Source: Saccharopolyspora shandongensis
GTDB taxonomy: Bacteria > Actinomycetota > Actinomycetes > Mycobacteriales > Pseudonocardiaceae
Assembly (NCBI RefSeq): GCF_900106995.1
Contig: NZ_FNOK01000017.1
Location: forward strand, 52,889-116,888
Length of the DNA stretch: 64,000 bases
Reading direction: 5' to 3'
Shown: one piece after another, positions 1 to 8,514 of the stretch
How positions within the stretch are numbered: position 1 is the first letter of the stretch
Layout: every line of letters begins with the position of its first letter
Notes under the pieces: model-generated
The model's database searches: none
What the model saw: the letters and a program-made list of their open reading frames with translations, nothing else
Told to the model about the DNA's origin: nothing
Program-made: the position numbers and the translations under genes

Positions 1-830
1 CGCCACCAGCGGCGGAGCCGCGTCCGGCTGCCGCGCCAGCGGCTGCGGAGCCGCGCCCGGCCGTCGCGCCAGCGGCTGCGGAGCCGCGTCCGGCTGCTGC
101 GCCGGCGGCGGAGGCCGCCGCGCCGGCGCAGGCCGGGTTCGACGCGGCGAAGGTGCGGCAGGTGTGGGCCAAGGTGCTCCAGGCGGTCGCGACGCGGAAC
201 CGCCCGACGCAGGCGCTGCTGCTCAACGCCACGGTGCAGGACCTCAGCGGCGACAACACGGTGGTGCTGTCGATGCCCACTTCCGGGCTGGTCAAGCAGC
301 TCGCCCAGCAGCGGCGGCTGGACTTCGTCCGGGACTCGCTGCGCGAGGTCGTCGGCGGCGAGTGGGAGATCCAGTGCGTCGAGGCCGGTGCCGCGCCGCC
401 ACCTGCGGCTCGTCCCGCCGCGCCCAAGCAACCCGTGCAACGGCGGTCGACCCAGCAGAGCGAGCCCGCCCCGGCGAACGGCCAGTCGGCGAATCCCCAG
501 GCCGGCCCGGCGACCAACGGCCGGAGCCCAGCTCGCCCGCAGGCGGGTGCGCCCGCGCGCCAGGGCTCGGTGCCGCGTCCGCCGGAACCGGACGACATCC
601 CGCCGCCGCCCGAACCGCCGGACGACGAGCCCCCGCCGCCGGACGACGTCCCGCCGCCTCCGGAGCCGGCCAAGCCGCCGAAGCCGGTCTCCGACGACGA
701 GGAAGACCCGGAGGCGATGCTCGCCGAGTCCTCCCCGATGGATGCCAACGTCCAGGCGGGGCCGGACCGGGAAACGGCGGCGGTCGAGCTCTTCGAGCGG
801 GAACTCGGCGCCCGCCGGATCGACGGCTGA
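1..830 (+). CDS. dnaX: DNA polymerase III subunit gamma/tau, C-terminal part (partial)
   Basis: The reading frame is open from base 3 to the TGA at 828-830 and its beginning lies outside the window. The visible part starts with an Ala/Glu/Pro/Arg linker, then a compact domain (from about VRQVWAKVLQAV to WEIQCVE) that looks like the actinobacterial DnaX C-terminal domain. An acidic Pro-rich tail follows (runs of PPPPEPPDDE). DnaX loads the sliding clamp and holds the polymerase III cores together. The call rests on this domain and on the nearby ybaB and recR genes, the classical dnaX-ybaB-recR order. Here a peptidase gene on the other strand separates dnaX from ybaB. Confidence 0.82.
   Translation, partial: PPAAEPRPAAAPAAAEPRPAVAPAAAEPRPAAAPAAEAAAPAQAGFDAAKVRQVWAKVLQAVATRNRPTQALLLNATVQDLSGDNTVVLSMPTSGLVKQLAQQRRLDFVRDSLREVVGGEWEIQCVEAGAAPPPAARPAAPKQPVQRRSTQQSEPAPANGQSANPQAGPATNGRSPARPQAGAPARQGSVPRPPEPDDIPPPPEPPDDEPPPPDDVPPPPEPAKPPKPVSDDEEDPEAMLAESSPMDANVQAGPDRETAAVELFERELGARRIDG
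11..106 (+). repeat. 33-bp tandem repeats inside dnaX linker
   Basis: Three adjacent near-identical units, the first shortened to 30 bp, encode an 11-residue motif of the type AAAEPRPAAAP. They lie in the flexible linker of DnaX and probably continue leftwards out of the window. Such in-frame minisatellites usually vary in copy number between strains. Confidence 0.8.
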
Positions 831-840
831 GCTTTCGAAG

Positions 841-869
841 CCCCCGGTTTCGCCCGGAACCGGGGGTTT
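841..869 (+). terminator. dnaX intrinsic terminator
   Basis: Arms CCCCCGGTT (841-849) and AACCGGGGG (858-866) form a perfect 9-bp stem with an 8-nt loop, followed by TTT. It starts 10 bp after the dnaX stop codon. Confidence 0.75.
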
Positions 870-954
870 CGCCGGCCGGGAGAAGGTTCCGAATCCAGGG
901 CTCGTTTCAGCATTGCTCCGCCCGGCGGATCTCGAAGGACCTGACGCAGGTTGG

Positions 955-1018
955 CGTTTTCGCGCGAAAACGGCGCCTGACCCTCACACGGAGCGCCGTT
1001 TTCGCGCGAAAACGGCGC
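955..1018. repeat. Phased TTTCGCGCGAAA palindrome array, 2 units
   Basis: Two palindromes, centres 963.5 and 1005.5 (42 bp apart). The second is a perfect 26-bp palindrome (993-1018, GGCGC-type flanks). It lies between the convergent dnaX and peptidase genes. I see no gene in 831-1170 apart from this array and the dnaX terminator. Confidence 0.9.
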
Positions 1019-1170
1019 CCGGCGTCCCAGTCGGCCACGTTCCACGCGCGCCCGCGCACCGTTCTGAAACGACCCCTCGGGCGGGATCGGGAGTGCCGAC
1101 CGCCCCGCTACCAACGCGGGGCCTCGCCACCGGCGAAGACGAACGCGGCGCAACCGCCGTTCCGGGTCGG

Positions 1171-2976
1171 TCAGGCTTGTTTCGCCAGGTGGCGGGCCAG
1201 GAACGCGAGGGCTCTCGGGTAGGCGTCGAGGCGGTTGGTGCGCTTGGCCAGGCCGTGGCCTTCGTCGTCGTACACCCGCAGCTCGCACTCCAGGCCGTTC
1301 GCCCGGACCGCAGTCGCGATCTGCCGGGCCTCCGACAGCGGCACCCTCGGGTCGTTCGCGCCGTGCAGCACGAACAGCGGCGCCGAGATGGACGCGACCT
1401 TGGTCAGCGGTGACGCCGAGTGCAGGAATTCCGCGTCGGCCGCGAGCGAGCCGTACTCGCGCTCGCGGTGCGCTCGCCGGTATGCGGCGGTGTTCTCCAG
1501 GAACGTGACCAGCGACGAGATCCCAACGATGTCGACCCCGGCCGCCCACCGCTCCGGCTGGAATGCCAGCCCGGCGAGCACCATGTAGCCGCCGTACGAG
1601 CCGCCCCACAGCGCCGCGCGCCCGGCGTCCAGCCCGATCGACGGCAGCCAGTCGTGCAGGTCGCCGAGGTCGGCCACCGATTCCAGCCGGTTGCGGCCGT
1701 CGTCGGCCGAGTACCAGCGCTTCCCGTAGCCGGTGGAACCGCGGACGTTCGGCACCAGCACGGTGTGCCCCTGCGCGACTAGGGCCTGGGCGATCGGGCT
1801 GAACGTCCGCACCGCCTGGCTCTCCGGGCCGCCGTGGACGATCAGCACCGCCGACCCGGCCAGTCGCGGATCGGCCTCGCGCGGGGCGAAGACGAAGCAC
1901 GGCACCTGTTCGCCGTCGCGGGCCGGCACCCGGTGCGAACTCGGTTCGACCAGGCCGTCGAGCTGCGCCGCGGAACCGGTCAGCGACTCGCATTCGCCGG
2001 TCGCGGCGATCACCAGCAGCGCGTCGCCGGGGACCGCCGGGGCGCTGAACGACAGCGCGACCAACCGCGAATCCGGCGACCAGGTCGGGGCCGGCAGCGG
2101 GTACGAGCACCAGCCGTCGGCGGGTAATCGGATCGTCCGCAGGAGGTCGCCGGTGGCGGCGTCGTGCAGCGCCAGCCTGCTCGCGCCGTCGTCGTTCGCC
2201 TGCGCCAGCAGCGTCGAACCGTCCGGCGAGAGCCAGCCGGTGAGGTCGTGCTCGTCGGAGGTCACCAGCCAGTGCCGGGCGCCGGTGCGCGGGTCGATGC
2301 GCGCGATGCCGGCGCGGTCCCGGTCGGCGTCGGTGGTGACGGCCAGCCCGTCTGGCAGCCAGCCGATCTGGCCGTGCCTCGCCGGCTCGTCGCGCCCGGT
2401 CAGCGCCAGCACTTCGCGGGTCGCGGTGTCGACCAGGAGCAGCTGGTCGGACATCGCGCGGTCGGCGGGCACGGTCAGCGCCAGGTGGCGGCCGTCCGGC
2501 GAGGCCGTCGCCTCCAGGACCATGCCGCCCTGGTCGTAGGCGATCTCTTCCGCACCGGTCTCGACGTGGCGGATCACCACGTCGAAGTCCACGCCGTTGC
2601 GGCGATTGGTCGCGTAGACGATCCGGCCGGGCAGGACGTCGAGCAGCCGGTTCACGTGCGCCGGGTCGCGGACCAGCGGCTGCAGGTCGGGCAGCCGCGC
2701 CGGGCGGGCTCGCGGTTCGTCCAGGCGCAGCAGGGAAAGCTGGCCGCGCTCGTTGCCGTCGGTGTCGTGCTGGACGACCACGGCGCGTTCGCCGGGTAGG
2801 TAGCGGCCGGTGACCGCGCCCGGCAGGGCGGTCAGCGGGGTGCTCTCGCCGTCGGCGAGCTCGACGAGCTGGGTGGAACCGGATTCGTCGGAGCCCGCCA
2901 GGACCCGGCCGGTGGCGGCCACGTCGAAGGCCCGCCAGCTGGTCAGTTCGAGCAACCGCACGATGTCCGCCGCCAT
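1171..2976 (-). CDS. S9 family prolyl oligopeptidase-type peptidase
   Basis: A 601-residue protein with an N-terminal region of beta-propeller type (TolB/WD-like strands such as SPDGRHLAL and SPDSRLVAL, about residues 20-340) and a C-terminal alpha/beta hydrolase domain. The catalytic triad reads as Ser460 in GGSYGG, Asp542 in GANDPRVP and His574 in DEGHG. This order is typical of acylaminoacyl-peptidases and dipeptidyl aminopeptidases, cytoplasmic serine peptidases that trim short peptides. No signal peptide is visible. The ATG at 2976 is followed directly by the conserved domain. The gene is divergent from ybaB and faces dnaX. Confidence 0.9.
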   Translation of the reverse strand: MAADIVRLLELTSWRAFDVAATGRVLAGSDESGSTQLVELADGESTPLTALPGAVTGRYLPGERAVVVQHDTDGNERGQLSLLRLDEPRARPARLPDLQPLVRDPAHVNRLLDVLPGRIVYATNRRNGVDFDVVIRHVETGAEEIAYDQGGMVLEATASPDGRHLALTVPADRAMSDQLLLVDTATREVLALTGRDEPARHGQIGWLPDGLAVTTDADRDRAGIARIDPRTGARHWLVTSDEHDLTGWLSPDGSTLLAQANDDGASRLALHDAATGDLLRTIRLPADGWCSYPLPAPTWSPDSRLVALSFSAPAVPGDALLVIAATGECESLTGSAAQLDGLVEPSSHRVPARDGEQVPCFVFAPREADPRLAGSAVLIVHGGPESQAVRTFSPIAQALVAQGHTVLVPNVRGSTGYGKRWYSADDGRNRLESVADLGDLHDWLPSIGLDAGRAALWGGSYGGYMVLAGLAFQPERWAAGVDIVGISSLVTFLENTAAYRRAHREREYGSLAADAEFLHSASPLTKVASISAPLFVLHGANDPRVPLSEARQIATAVRANGLECELRVYDDEGHGLAKRTNRLDAYPRALAFLARHLAKQA

Positions 2977-3051
2977 GCGATCACCCTGTCACGCTTCGCC
3001 CGCGCCGCCCAGGGGCGCGGACCGCCAGGCCGACCGGGCCGCGCATTCTCT

Positions 3052-3057
3052 AGGCTG
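3052..3057 (+). promoter_or_regulatory. Possible ybaB-recR promoter -10
   Basis: TAGGCT fits the actinobacterial TANNNT -10 pattern and lies 53 bp upstream of the ybaB start in the only gap between the divergent peptidase and ybaB. No clear -35 box is seen, so this is tentative. Confidence 0.35.
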
Positions 3058-3110
3058 GTGGCGTAGCCCGAATCGGGGTACGTGCACGCGCCAGCCGGAG
3101 GAGGATCACG

Positions 3111-3458
3111 GTGCAGCCAGGTGGGCAGCCAGACATGCAGCAGATCATGGAACAGGCGCAGAAGATGCAGCAGCAGCTGATGACTGCGCAGCAGGAGCTC
3201 GCCGCCGCGGAGGTCACCGGGAGCGCCGGTGGCGGCCTGGTCACGGCGACCGTCAGCGGTGCGGGCGAGCTGAAGGGGCTGTCGATCGACCCGAAGGCGG
3301 CCGACCCGGAGGACACCGAGACGCTGGCCGACCTGGTGGTCGCCGCGGTGCGCGACGCCAACCGGGCCGCGCAGGAGCTGCAGGCCGAGAAGATGGGCCC
3401 GCTCACCGGTGCGCTCGGCGGCGGTGGCTTCGGCGGTCTCAGCCTGCCGGGCATGTGA
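3111..3458 (+). CDS. ybaB: YbaB/EbfC nucleoid-associated protein
   Basis: A 115-residue protein with the family layout: an N-terminal Gln/Met-rich helix ([20 protein letters not shown]), then the beta core containing [20 protein letters not shown] and a Gly-rich C-terminus. YbaB dimers bind DNA without strict sequence specificity and are linked to recR-mediated repair. The GTG start at 3111 has a strong GGAGGAGG ribosome binding site. recR follows 89 bp downstream on the same strand. The gap holds a pair of TTTC-GAAA palindromes. Confidence 0.92.
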   Translation: MQPGGQPDMQQIMEQAQKMQQQLMTAQQELAAAEVTGSAGGGLVTATVSGAGELKGLSIDPKAADPEDTETLADLVVAAVRDANRAAQELQAEKMGPLTGALGGGGFGGLSLPGM

Positions 3459-3463
3459 TCGCG

Positions 3464-3521
3464 GTTTCGATCGGAACTGCGCACCGTCGTCGGCGGGGAG
3501 TGCAGTTTCAATTGAAACTGC
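3464..3521. repeat. Two TTTC-NNNN-GAAA palindromes 41 bp apart
   Basis: The first is an imperfect palindrome TTTCGATCGGAA (centre 3470.5). The second is the perfect 20-bp palindrome GCAGTTTCAATTGAAACTGC (3502-3521, centre 3511.5). The 41-bp spacing equals that of the CGCG-centred arrays elsewhere. The second palindrome is identical to the sequence split by the interspersed element at 17.6 kb, so it looks like an empty insertion site. Confidence 0.8.
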
Positions 3522-3547
3522 GCCGAACCCCTGGAAACGAGCGATAA

Positions 3548-4144
3548 GTGTACGAAGGTCCCGTTCAGGATTTGATCGATGAGCTCGGCAGGCTGCCGGG
3601 CATCGGTCCGAAGAGCGCGCAGCGCATCGCCTTCCACCTGCTCGCGGCCGAGCCCGCGGACGTGACCCGGCTGCAGGAGGTCCTGCAGAAGGTCAAGGAA
3701 GGCGTGGTGTTCTGCGACGTCTGCGGCAACGTCTCGGAGGAGACGACCTGCCGCATCTGCCGGGACACCCGGCGAGACAAGACGCTGGTATGCGTCGTCG
3801 AGGAACCGAAGGACGTGCTGGCGATCGAGCGCACGCGCGAGTTCAAGGGGCGCTACCACGTGCTCGGCGGCGCGCTGGATCCGCTCTCCGGCGTGGGACC
3901 GGACCAGCTGCGGGTGCGCGAGCTGCTGGCCCGCATCGGGCAGGACGACATCGCCGAGGTGATCATCGCGACGGACCCGAACACCGAGGGCGAGGCGACC
4001 GCGACCTACCTGGTGCGGATGCTGCGCGACTTCCCCGGCCTCTCGGTCACGCGGCTGGCGTCCGGCCTGCCGATGGGCGGTGACCTGGAGTTCGCCGACG
4101 AGCTGACGCTCGGCCGGGCGCTATCCGGTCGCCGCGCGATGTAG
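3548..4144 (+). CDS. recR: Recombination mediator protein RecR
   Basis: A 198-residue protein of standard RecR length. It shows the helix-hairpin-helix region ([20 protein letters not shown], about residues 13-32), a four-Cys zinc finger (Cys56, Cys59, Cys68, Cys71) and a Toprim domain (about 78-170, with VVEEPKDV and [11 protein letters not shown]). RecR acts with RecO/RecF to load RecA on gapped DNA. The start is GTG at 3548, giving [18 protein letters not shown], the usual N-terminus. It is the last gene of the ybaB-recR pair. Confidence 0.96.
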   Translation: MYEGPVQDLIDELGRLPGIGPKSAQRIAFHLLAAEPADVTRLQEVLQKVKEGVVFCDVCGNVSEETTCRICRDTRRDKTLVCVVEEPKDVLAIERTREFKGRYHVLGGALDPLSGVGPDQLRVRELLARIGQDDIAEVIIATDPNTEGEATATYLVRMLRDFPGLSVTRLASGLPMGGDLEFADELTLGRALSGRRAM

Positions 4145-4170
4145 CCGTCACGGGACGACGTTTTTTCGAG

Positions 4171-4221
4171 CTCGTGAGTGCTTCGAACCGCCTGAGCGGT
4201 TCGAGGCACTCACGAGTTTTT
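4171..4221 (+). terminator. Strong intrinsic terminator after recR
   Basis: Arms 4171-4191 and 4196-4216 pair over about 21 bp around a 4-nt loop, followed by TTTTT (4217-4221). The stem contains CGTGAGTG/CACTCACG, a theme shared with the hairpins at 10698 and 36149. Confidence 0.9.
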
Positions 4222-4400
4222 GCATCTGCTCGGTGCGGTGAACACCGGCCGCGAGCGGTACCGCCGGACGTGTCCGGTCGTCGCCAGAATCTGTCGTCGA
4301 AGCCAGAATTTTCCGCAGTTTTTACCGGTATTCCCGGGTTTATCGACGATTCTTCCCGGCCGTCTGAGCGGCTCAATACCCTCGCCCACCTGGGTGAATG

Positions 4401-4435
4401 CCCGATATATCGGGTTTTCCTTAGGCGCCCCTAAG
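4401..4435. promoter_or_regulatory. Two palindromes upstream of the peptide transporter
   Basis: CCCGATATATCGGG (4401-4414) is a perfect 14-bp palindrome. CTTAGG-cgcc-CCTAAG (4420-4435) is a perfect 6-bp-arm inverted repeat. Both lie about 100-125 bp before the binding-protein start, and a TAGTCT -10-like box follows at 4483-4488. They are candidate operators for control of the importer. No regulator gene adjoins, so the factor is unknown. The rest of 4222-4527 shows no gene. Confidence 0.45.
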
Positions 4436-4527
4436 TAGTGGGATCGTAACCTCAGGTACCCCAATGGACTCCTAATGCGAGTTAGTCTCACGGAACTCTG
4501 AGACCTGAGACACACCGAGGTGCTTCC

Positions 4528-6222
4528 ATGAGTAGAGCTCCATCGCCGCGCCGCGGATCCGGCACGGGACGCCGTGTCGCCACCGCCGGCATCGCCATCG
4601 TCGCGGCGACCTCGCTGGCGGCCTGCGCGCAATCGCAGCGCGAGGCAGGCGGCGGCGGTGAAGGCGGCACGCTCACCTTCGGCGCGGCAGGCGCACCAGA
4701 CCTGTTCGACCCCTTCTACGCCTCCGACGGCGAGACCTTCCGGGTCACCCGCCAGATCACCGAGGGCCTCGTCGGGTTCAAGCCGGGCTCGTCGGACGTC
4801 GAACCCGAGCTCGCCGACAGCTGGGAGCACAGCCCGGACGGCAAGACCTGGACCTTCAAGCTCCACCAGGGCGTGAAGTTCCACGACGGCACCGACTTCA
4901 ACGGCGACGCGGTGTGCAAGAACTTCCAGCGCATGTTCAACCAGACCGGCGCCGGTCAGAACAACGCGCTGTCCTACTACTGGATCGAGAACTTCGGCGG
5001 GTTCGCCGACGGCAAGAGCCCGTCGCTGTACCAGTCGTGCGACGCACCGGACGCGACCACGGCCGTGGTCCACCTGACCCGCGCCAGCTCGAAGTTCCCG
5101 GACATCCTCGGGCTGCCGTCGTTCAGCATGCAGTCGCCGACCGCGATGGACCAGTACCAGGCCAACAACGTGCAGGCGCAGGGCGACAGCTTCGTGTACC
5201 CCGAGTACGCCAAGGCGCACCCCACCGGCACCGGCCCGTTCAAGTTCGCGTCCTACGACGAGAGCAACGGCACCATCAAGCTGGTCCGCAACGAGGAGTA
5301 CTGGGGCGAGAAGGCCAAGCTCAACGAGCTGATCTTCCGCATCATCCCGGACGAGACGGCCCGCAAGCAGGAGCTGGAGTCGGGCGCCATCGACGGCTAC
5401 GACTACCCCAACGCCGCCGACCTCAAGGCGCTGCGCGACGCAGGCAACAACGTCCAGGTCCGCGACCCGTTCAACATCATGTACCTGGGCATCACCCAGA
5501 AGAACAACCCGGCGCTGCAGAACCTGAAGGTGCGGCAGGCGCTGGCGTACGCGGTGGACCGGGAGACGCTGGTCAAGGCCAACATGCCGGAAGGCGCCAC
5601 GGTGGCCACCCAGTTCTACCCGAAGACGGTGGACGGCTACGCCGACGACGTCCAGCAGTACCCGCACGACCCCGCGCGGGCCAAGCAGCTGCTCGCCGAG
5701 GCCGGCGTCCCGAACCTCGCGATCAACTTCTACTGGCCCACCGAGGTCACCCGGCCCTACATGCCGGACCCGCAGGGCATCTACAACGCCCTCGCCGAGG
5801 ACCTGCGCGAGGCGGGCTTCACCATCAACCCGGTGAGCAAGCCGTGGAACGGCGGCTACATCGACGACGTGGACAACGCCAAGGCCGACATCTTCCTGCT
5901 CGGCTGGACCGGCGACTACAACACGCCGGACAACTTCATCGGCACCTTCTTCGGCACGCCGACCAACCGCTTCTACACGGCCGGTGCGCCGTGGGGCGAG
6001 GAGCTGGCGACGCAGCTGAAGGCCGCCGACAGCGAGCCGGACGAGGCCAAGCGGAACCAGATGTACCAGGACATCAACCGGAAGCTGATGTCCGAGTACC
6101 TGCCCGCCGTGCCGCTGTCGCACTCGCCGCCGGCGATCGTGACCAGCCCTCGGGTGCACGGCCTGCAGACCTCGCCGCTGACCGCCGAGGAGTTCGCGTC
6201 GGTGAGCGTCTCGGAGAAGTGA
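4528..6222 (+). CDS. Peptide ABC transporter substrate-binding lipoprotein
   Basis: A 564-residue extracytoplasmic binding protein of the SBP_bac_5 (DppA/OppA) family. A twin-Arg-containing basic N-terminus leads to a hydrophobic stretch and the lipobox SLAAC, with Cys33 the predicted lipidated residue. Family landmarks are WTFKLHQGVKFHDGT, TGPFKF and the C-terminal DYNTPDNFI segment. It should capture oligopeptides outside the membrane and hand them to the two permeases that follow. An RBS (GAGGTG) precedes ATG 4528. A palindrome pair separates it from the permease gene and could lower downstream expression relative to this abundant component. Confidence 0.93.
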   Translation: MSRAPSPRRGSGTGRRVATAGIAIVAATSLAACAQSQREAGGGGEGGTLTFGAAGAPDLFDPFYASDGETFRVTRQITEGLVGFKPGSSDVEPELADSWEHSPDGKTWTFKLHQGVKFHDGTDFNGDAVCKNFQRMFNQTGAGQNNALSYYWIENFGGFADGKSPSLYQSCDAPDATTAVVHLTRASSKFPDILGLPSFSMQSPTAMDQYQANNVQAQGDSFVYPEYAKAHPTGTGPFKFASYDESNGTIKLVRNEEYWGEKAKLNELIFRIIPDETARKQELESGAIDGYDYPNAADLKALRDAGNNVQVRDPFNIMYLGITQKNNPALQNLKVRQALAYAVDRETLVKANMPEGATVATQFYPKTVDGYADDVQQYPHDPARAKQLLAEAGVPNLAINFYWPTEVTRPYMPDPQGIYNALAEDLREAGFTINPVSKPWNGGYIDDVDNAKADIFLLGWTGDYNTPDNFIGTFFGTPTNRFYTAGAPWGEELATQLKAADSEPDEAKRNQMYQDINRKLMSEYLPAVPLSHSPPAIVTSPRVHGLQTSPLTAEEFASVSVSEK

Positions 6223-6230
6223 GTTGACGA

Positions 6231-6284
6231 TTTCGCGCGAAACCGGCGCGGCTCCCGAACGGGAACCGTCGGTTTCGCGCGAAA
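6231..6284. repeat. Phased TTTCGCGCGAAA palindrome array, 2 units (intra-operon)
   Basis: Centres at 6236.5 and 6278.5, 42 bp apart. It lies in the 100-bp gap between the binding-protein and first permease genes, the only one of the eight clusters not between convergent genes. Confidence 0.9.
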
Positions 6285-6322
6285 TCGCGCGCTCGCTGCC
6301 GGACTGACCAAACGGGGGTTTC

Positions 6323-7333
6323 GTGCTCCGCTTCACCATCCGGCGACTCGCGCAGCTGGCGCTGGTCGTCGTCGTGCTGTCCATGCTTCTGTTCGCCTGG
6401 CTGCGGATGCTGCCCGGCGGGCCGGTGTCGGCGTTGCTGGGGGACCGCGCCACGCCCGAGGCGCGCGTCAAGCTGGAGGCCGATCTCGGCCTGGACCAGC
6501 CCATCTTCGTGCAGTACTGGCGCTTTCTGGGCCGCGCCGTCACCGGCGACTTCGGCACGTCGACCGGCGTGCAGCGCGGTTCGCCGGCGCTGGAAGTGTT
6601 CCTGACCCGCTTCCCGGCCACGCTGGAGCTGTCGATCCTGGCGTTGCTGCTGGCGGTCGCGGTCGGCATCCCGCTGGGCTACCTGGCGGCCCGCAAGCGC
6701 GGCAGCTGGCTGGACAACGTGAGCATCACCTGGTCGCTGATCGGTGTTGCCGTGCCGGTGTTCTTCCTGGCGTTCCTGCTGAAGTTCGTGTTCGCCATCC
6801 AGCTCGGCGCGCTGCCCGCCTCCGGCCGCCAGGACGTCGGGCTGAACGGGACGCGGGTGACCGGCTTCTACATCCTCGACGGGCTGCTGACCCGCGAGTT
6901 CGACGCCGCGTGGAACTCGTTCGTGCACCTGATCCTGCCGGCCATCGCGCTGTCCACCATCCCGTTCGCGGTGATCTTCCGGATAACCCGGGCCGCCGTG
7001 CTGGACGTGATGGACGAGGACTACGTGCGCACCGCGCGGGCGAAGGGCCTGGCGGGCATGGTGATCCGGCGCCGCCACATCCTGCACAACGCGATGCTGC
7101 CGGTGGTGACCACGATCGGCCTGCAGACCGGCGCGCTGCTGGCCGGGGCGGTGCTGACCGAGCGGGTGTTCAACATCGCCGGGATCGGCCAGGCGGTGGC
7201 GATCGGCTTCCAGCGCAAGGACTTCCCGGTGCTGCAAGTGGTGATCCTGGCGTCCGCGATGGTGTACGTGCTGGTGAACCTGATAGTCGACCTCTCATAT
7301 GCGTTGATCGACCCACGACTGCGGACACGGTGA
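6323..7333 (+). CDS. Peptide ABC transporter permease, DppB type
   Basis: A 336-residue inner-membrane permease. It has an N-terminal first helix (LAQLALVVVVLSMLLFAWL), the DppB-type motif LLGDRATPEA and FGTSTGVQRGSPALEV, five further helices, and the cytoplasmic EAA-loop region DYVRTARAKGLAG that docks the ATPase. The GTG at 6323 follows GGGGG. It pairs with the DppC-type permease starting 5 bp downstream. Confidence 0.93.
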   Translation: MLRFTIRRLAQLALVVVVLSMLLFAWLRMLPGGPVSALLGDRATPEARVKLEADLGLDQPIFVQYWRFLGRAVTGDFGTSTGVQRGSPALEVFLTRFPATLELSILALLLAVAVGIPLGYLAARKRGSWLDNVSITWSLIGVAVPVFFLAFLLKFVFAIQLGALPASGRQDVGLNGTRVTGFYILDGLLTREFDAAWNSFVHLILPAIALSTIPFAVIFRITRAAVLDVMDEDYVRTARAKGLAGMVIRRRHILHNAMLPVVTTIGLQTGALLAGAVLTERVFNIAGIGQAVAIGFQRKDFPVLQVVILASAMVYVLVNLIVDLSYALIDPRLRTR

Positions 7334-7337
7334 GGTC

Positions 7338-8270
7338 ATGGTGCTGAAAACGCAGCGCAAGGAACGGATCGACGCGCTGGCGGAGACGGCGTCGGACGCC
7401 GGGGTGAGCCTGGCCGCGTCGGCGTGGCGGCGGTTGCGGCGCAACCCGGTGTTCGTGGTCGGCGCGGTGATCATCACCGCGTTCGTGCTGTTGGCGCTGC
7501 TCGCGCCGCTGCTGGCCCCGCACGATCCGGCGCAACGCCTGCTGGAGCAGCAGGTTTCCCGCGCGGACAACACTATTCCGCCGCCGCAGGAGGGTTTCCC
7601 GCTGGGCGGCGACCAGTACGGCCGCGACCTGTTCTCCCGGCTGCTGCTGGGCTCCCAGCAGACGCTGCTGGTCGCCGTGCTGGCCACCGTGATCGGTCTC
7701 GGCGGCGGCCTGGTGCTCGGCCTGCTGGCCGGCGCGTTCGGCGGCTGGGTCGACTCGTTGGTCATGCGCGTCGCGGACGTGATGCTGTCGGTGCCGTCGC
7801 TGCTGCTGGCGGTGTCGATCGGCGCGTTGTTCGCGCAGCAGACGCAGTTCACCGTGATCCTGGCGGTGGCGATCGTGCAGGTGCCGATCTTCGGCCGGTT
7901 GCTGAGAGGCACGATGCTGGCGCAACGGGCGAGCGATCACGTGCTCGCGGCGCGGGCGCTCGGGGTGAAGGAGAGCGCGATCGTGTTCCGGCACATGCTG
8001 CCGAACGCGCTCGGCCCGGTCATCGTGCAGGCCACCCTGGTGCTCGCGGTGGCGATCATCGACGCGGCGGCGCTGTCCTTCCTGGGCCTGGGCGCGGCCG
8101 ACGACTCGGTGCCGGAATGGGGCCAGATGCTCGGCGGCGCGCAGAACATCATCGATTCGCATCCGCAGCTGGCGTTCTGGCCGGCGGGCTGCATCATCCT
8201 GGTCGCGCTCGGGTTCACGCTGGTCGGCGAGTCCCTGCGGGACGCGCTCGACCCGAAGCGCCGGCGCTAA
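7338..8270 (+). CDS. Peptide ABC transporter permease, DppC type
   Basis: A 310-residue permease with the DppC order: a cytoplasmic N-terminus, first helix FVVGAVIITAFVLLALLAPLLAP, then HDPAQ and GFPLGGDQYGRDLFSRLLLG. The EAA loop is HVLAARALGVKESAIVFRHMLPN. The start is ATG 7338, possibly GTG 7341, because the spacing to GAGG is short for the ATG. It forms the translocation pore together with the preceding permease. Confidence 0.93.
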   Translation: MVLKTQRKERIDALAETASDAGVSLAASAWRRLRRNPVFVVGAVIITAFVLLALLAPLLAPHDPAQRLLEQQVSRADNTIPPPQEGFPLGGDQYGRDLFSRLLLGSQQTLLVAVLATVIGLGGGLVLGLLAGAFGGWVDSLVMRVADVMLSVPSLLLAVSIGALFAQQTQFTVILAVAIVQVPIFGRLLRGTMLAQRASDHVLAARALGVKESAIVFRHMLPNALGPVIVQATLVLAVAIIDAAALSFLGLGAADDSVPEWGQMLGGAQNIIDSHPQLAFWPAGCIILVALGFTLVGESLRDALDPKRRR

Positions 8271-8275
8271 GGAGT

Positions 8276-8488
8276 GTTTCGAAAGTGGTTTGCGTAGCGG
8301 TGCGGGTGGCGGCCCCCCTGCGGGAGTTACGGTCGCCGCCTCGCTGTGGGATCCCCGACTTATGTATGCCCAATACGCGGCATCGGGGACTGGCCTCGCC
8401 GGGAGCCCTTCGGGCGGGCACAGTCTGAGAACCCGCGGCGGTGCAAGGTGAGTCCCGCACCGCAAGCGGCTACCGCCGCTTATGAAAC
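8276..8488 (-). repeat. Interspersed hairpin element, diverged copy A
   Basis: Read on the minus strand this segment matches the copies at 17.6 and 31.0 kb. Shared blocks are TTGCACCGCCGCGGGTTC, the loop GTATTGG(G/A)CATACATAAGTC and CCGC(C/T)ACCCGCACCGC(T/C)ACGC. Its stem TCCCCGA/TCGGGGA (8352-8358 with 8383-8389) replaces CCCTGA/TCAGGG of the other copies. The ends keep TGTTTC and GAAACA. It sits inside the transporter operon between the permease and ATPase genes, so it would be transcribed with it. It lacks the long GTGTCGTA hairpin but has its own inverted repeats in that place (AGCGGC/GCCGCT, GCGGTGC/GCACCGC). Confidence 0.75.
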
Positions 8489-8514
8489 AGACCCTAGAGG
8501 AGGTGGGGGAACGA

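Noticed and set aside
4210-6669. Very long open frames opposite the peptide transporter and elsewhere
   Set aside because: They are by-products of high GC content. The proteins are Arg/Gly/Val-rich, lack domains and lie antisense to clear genes.
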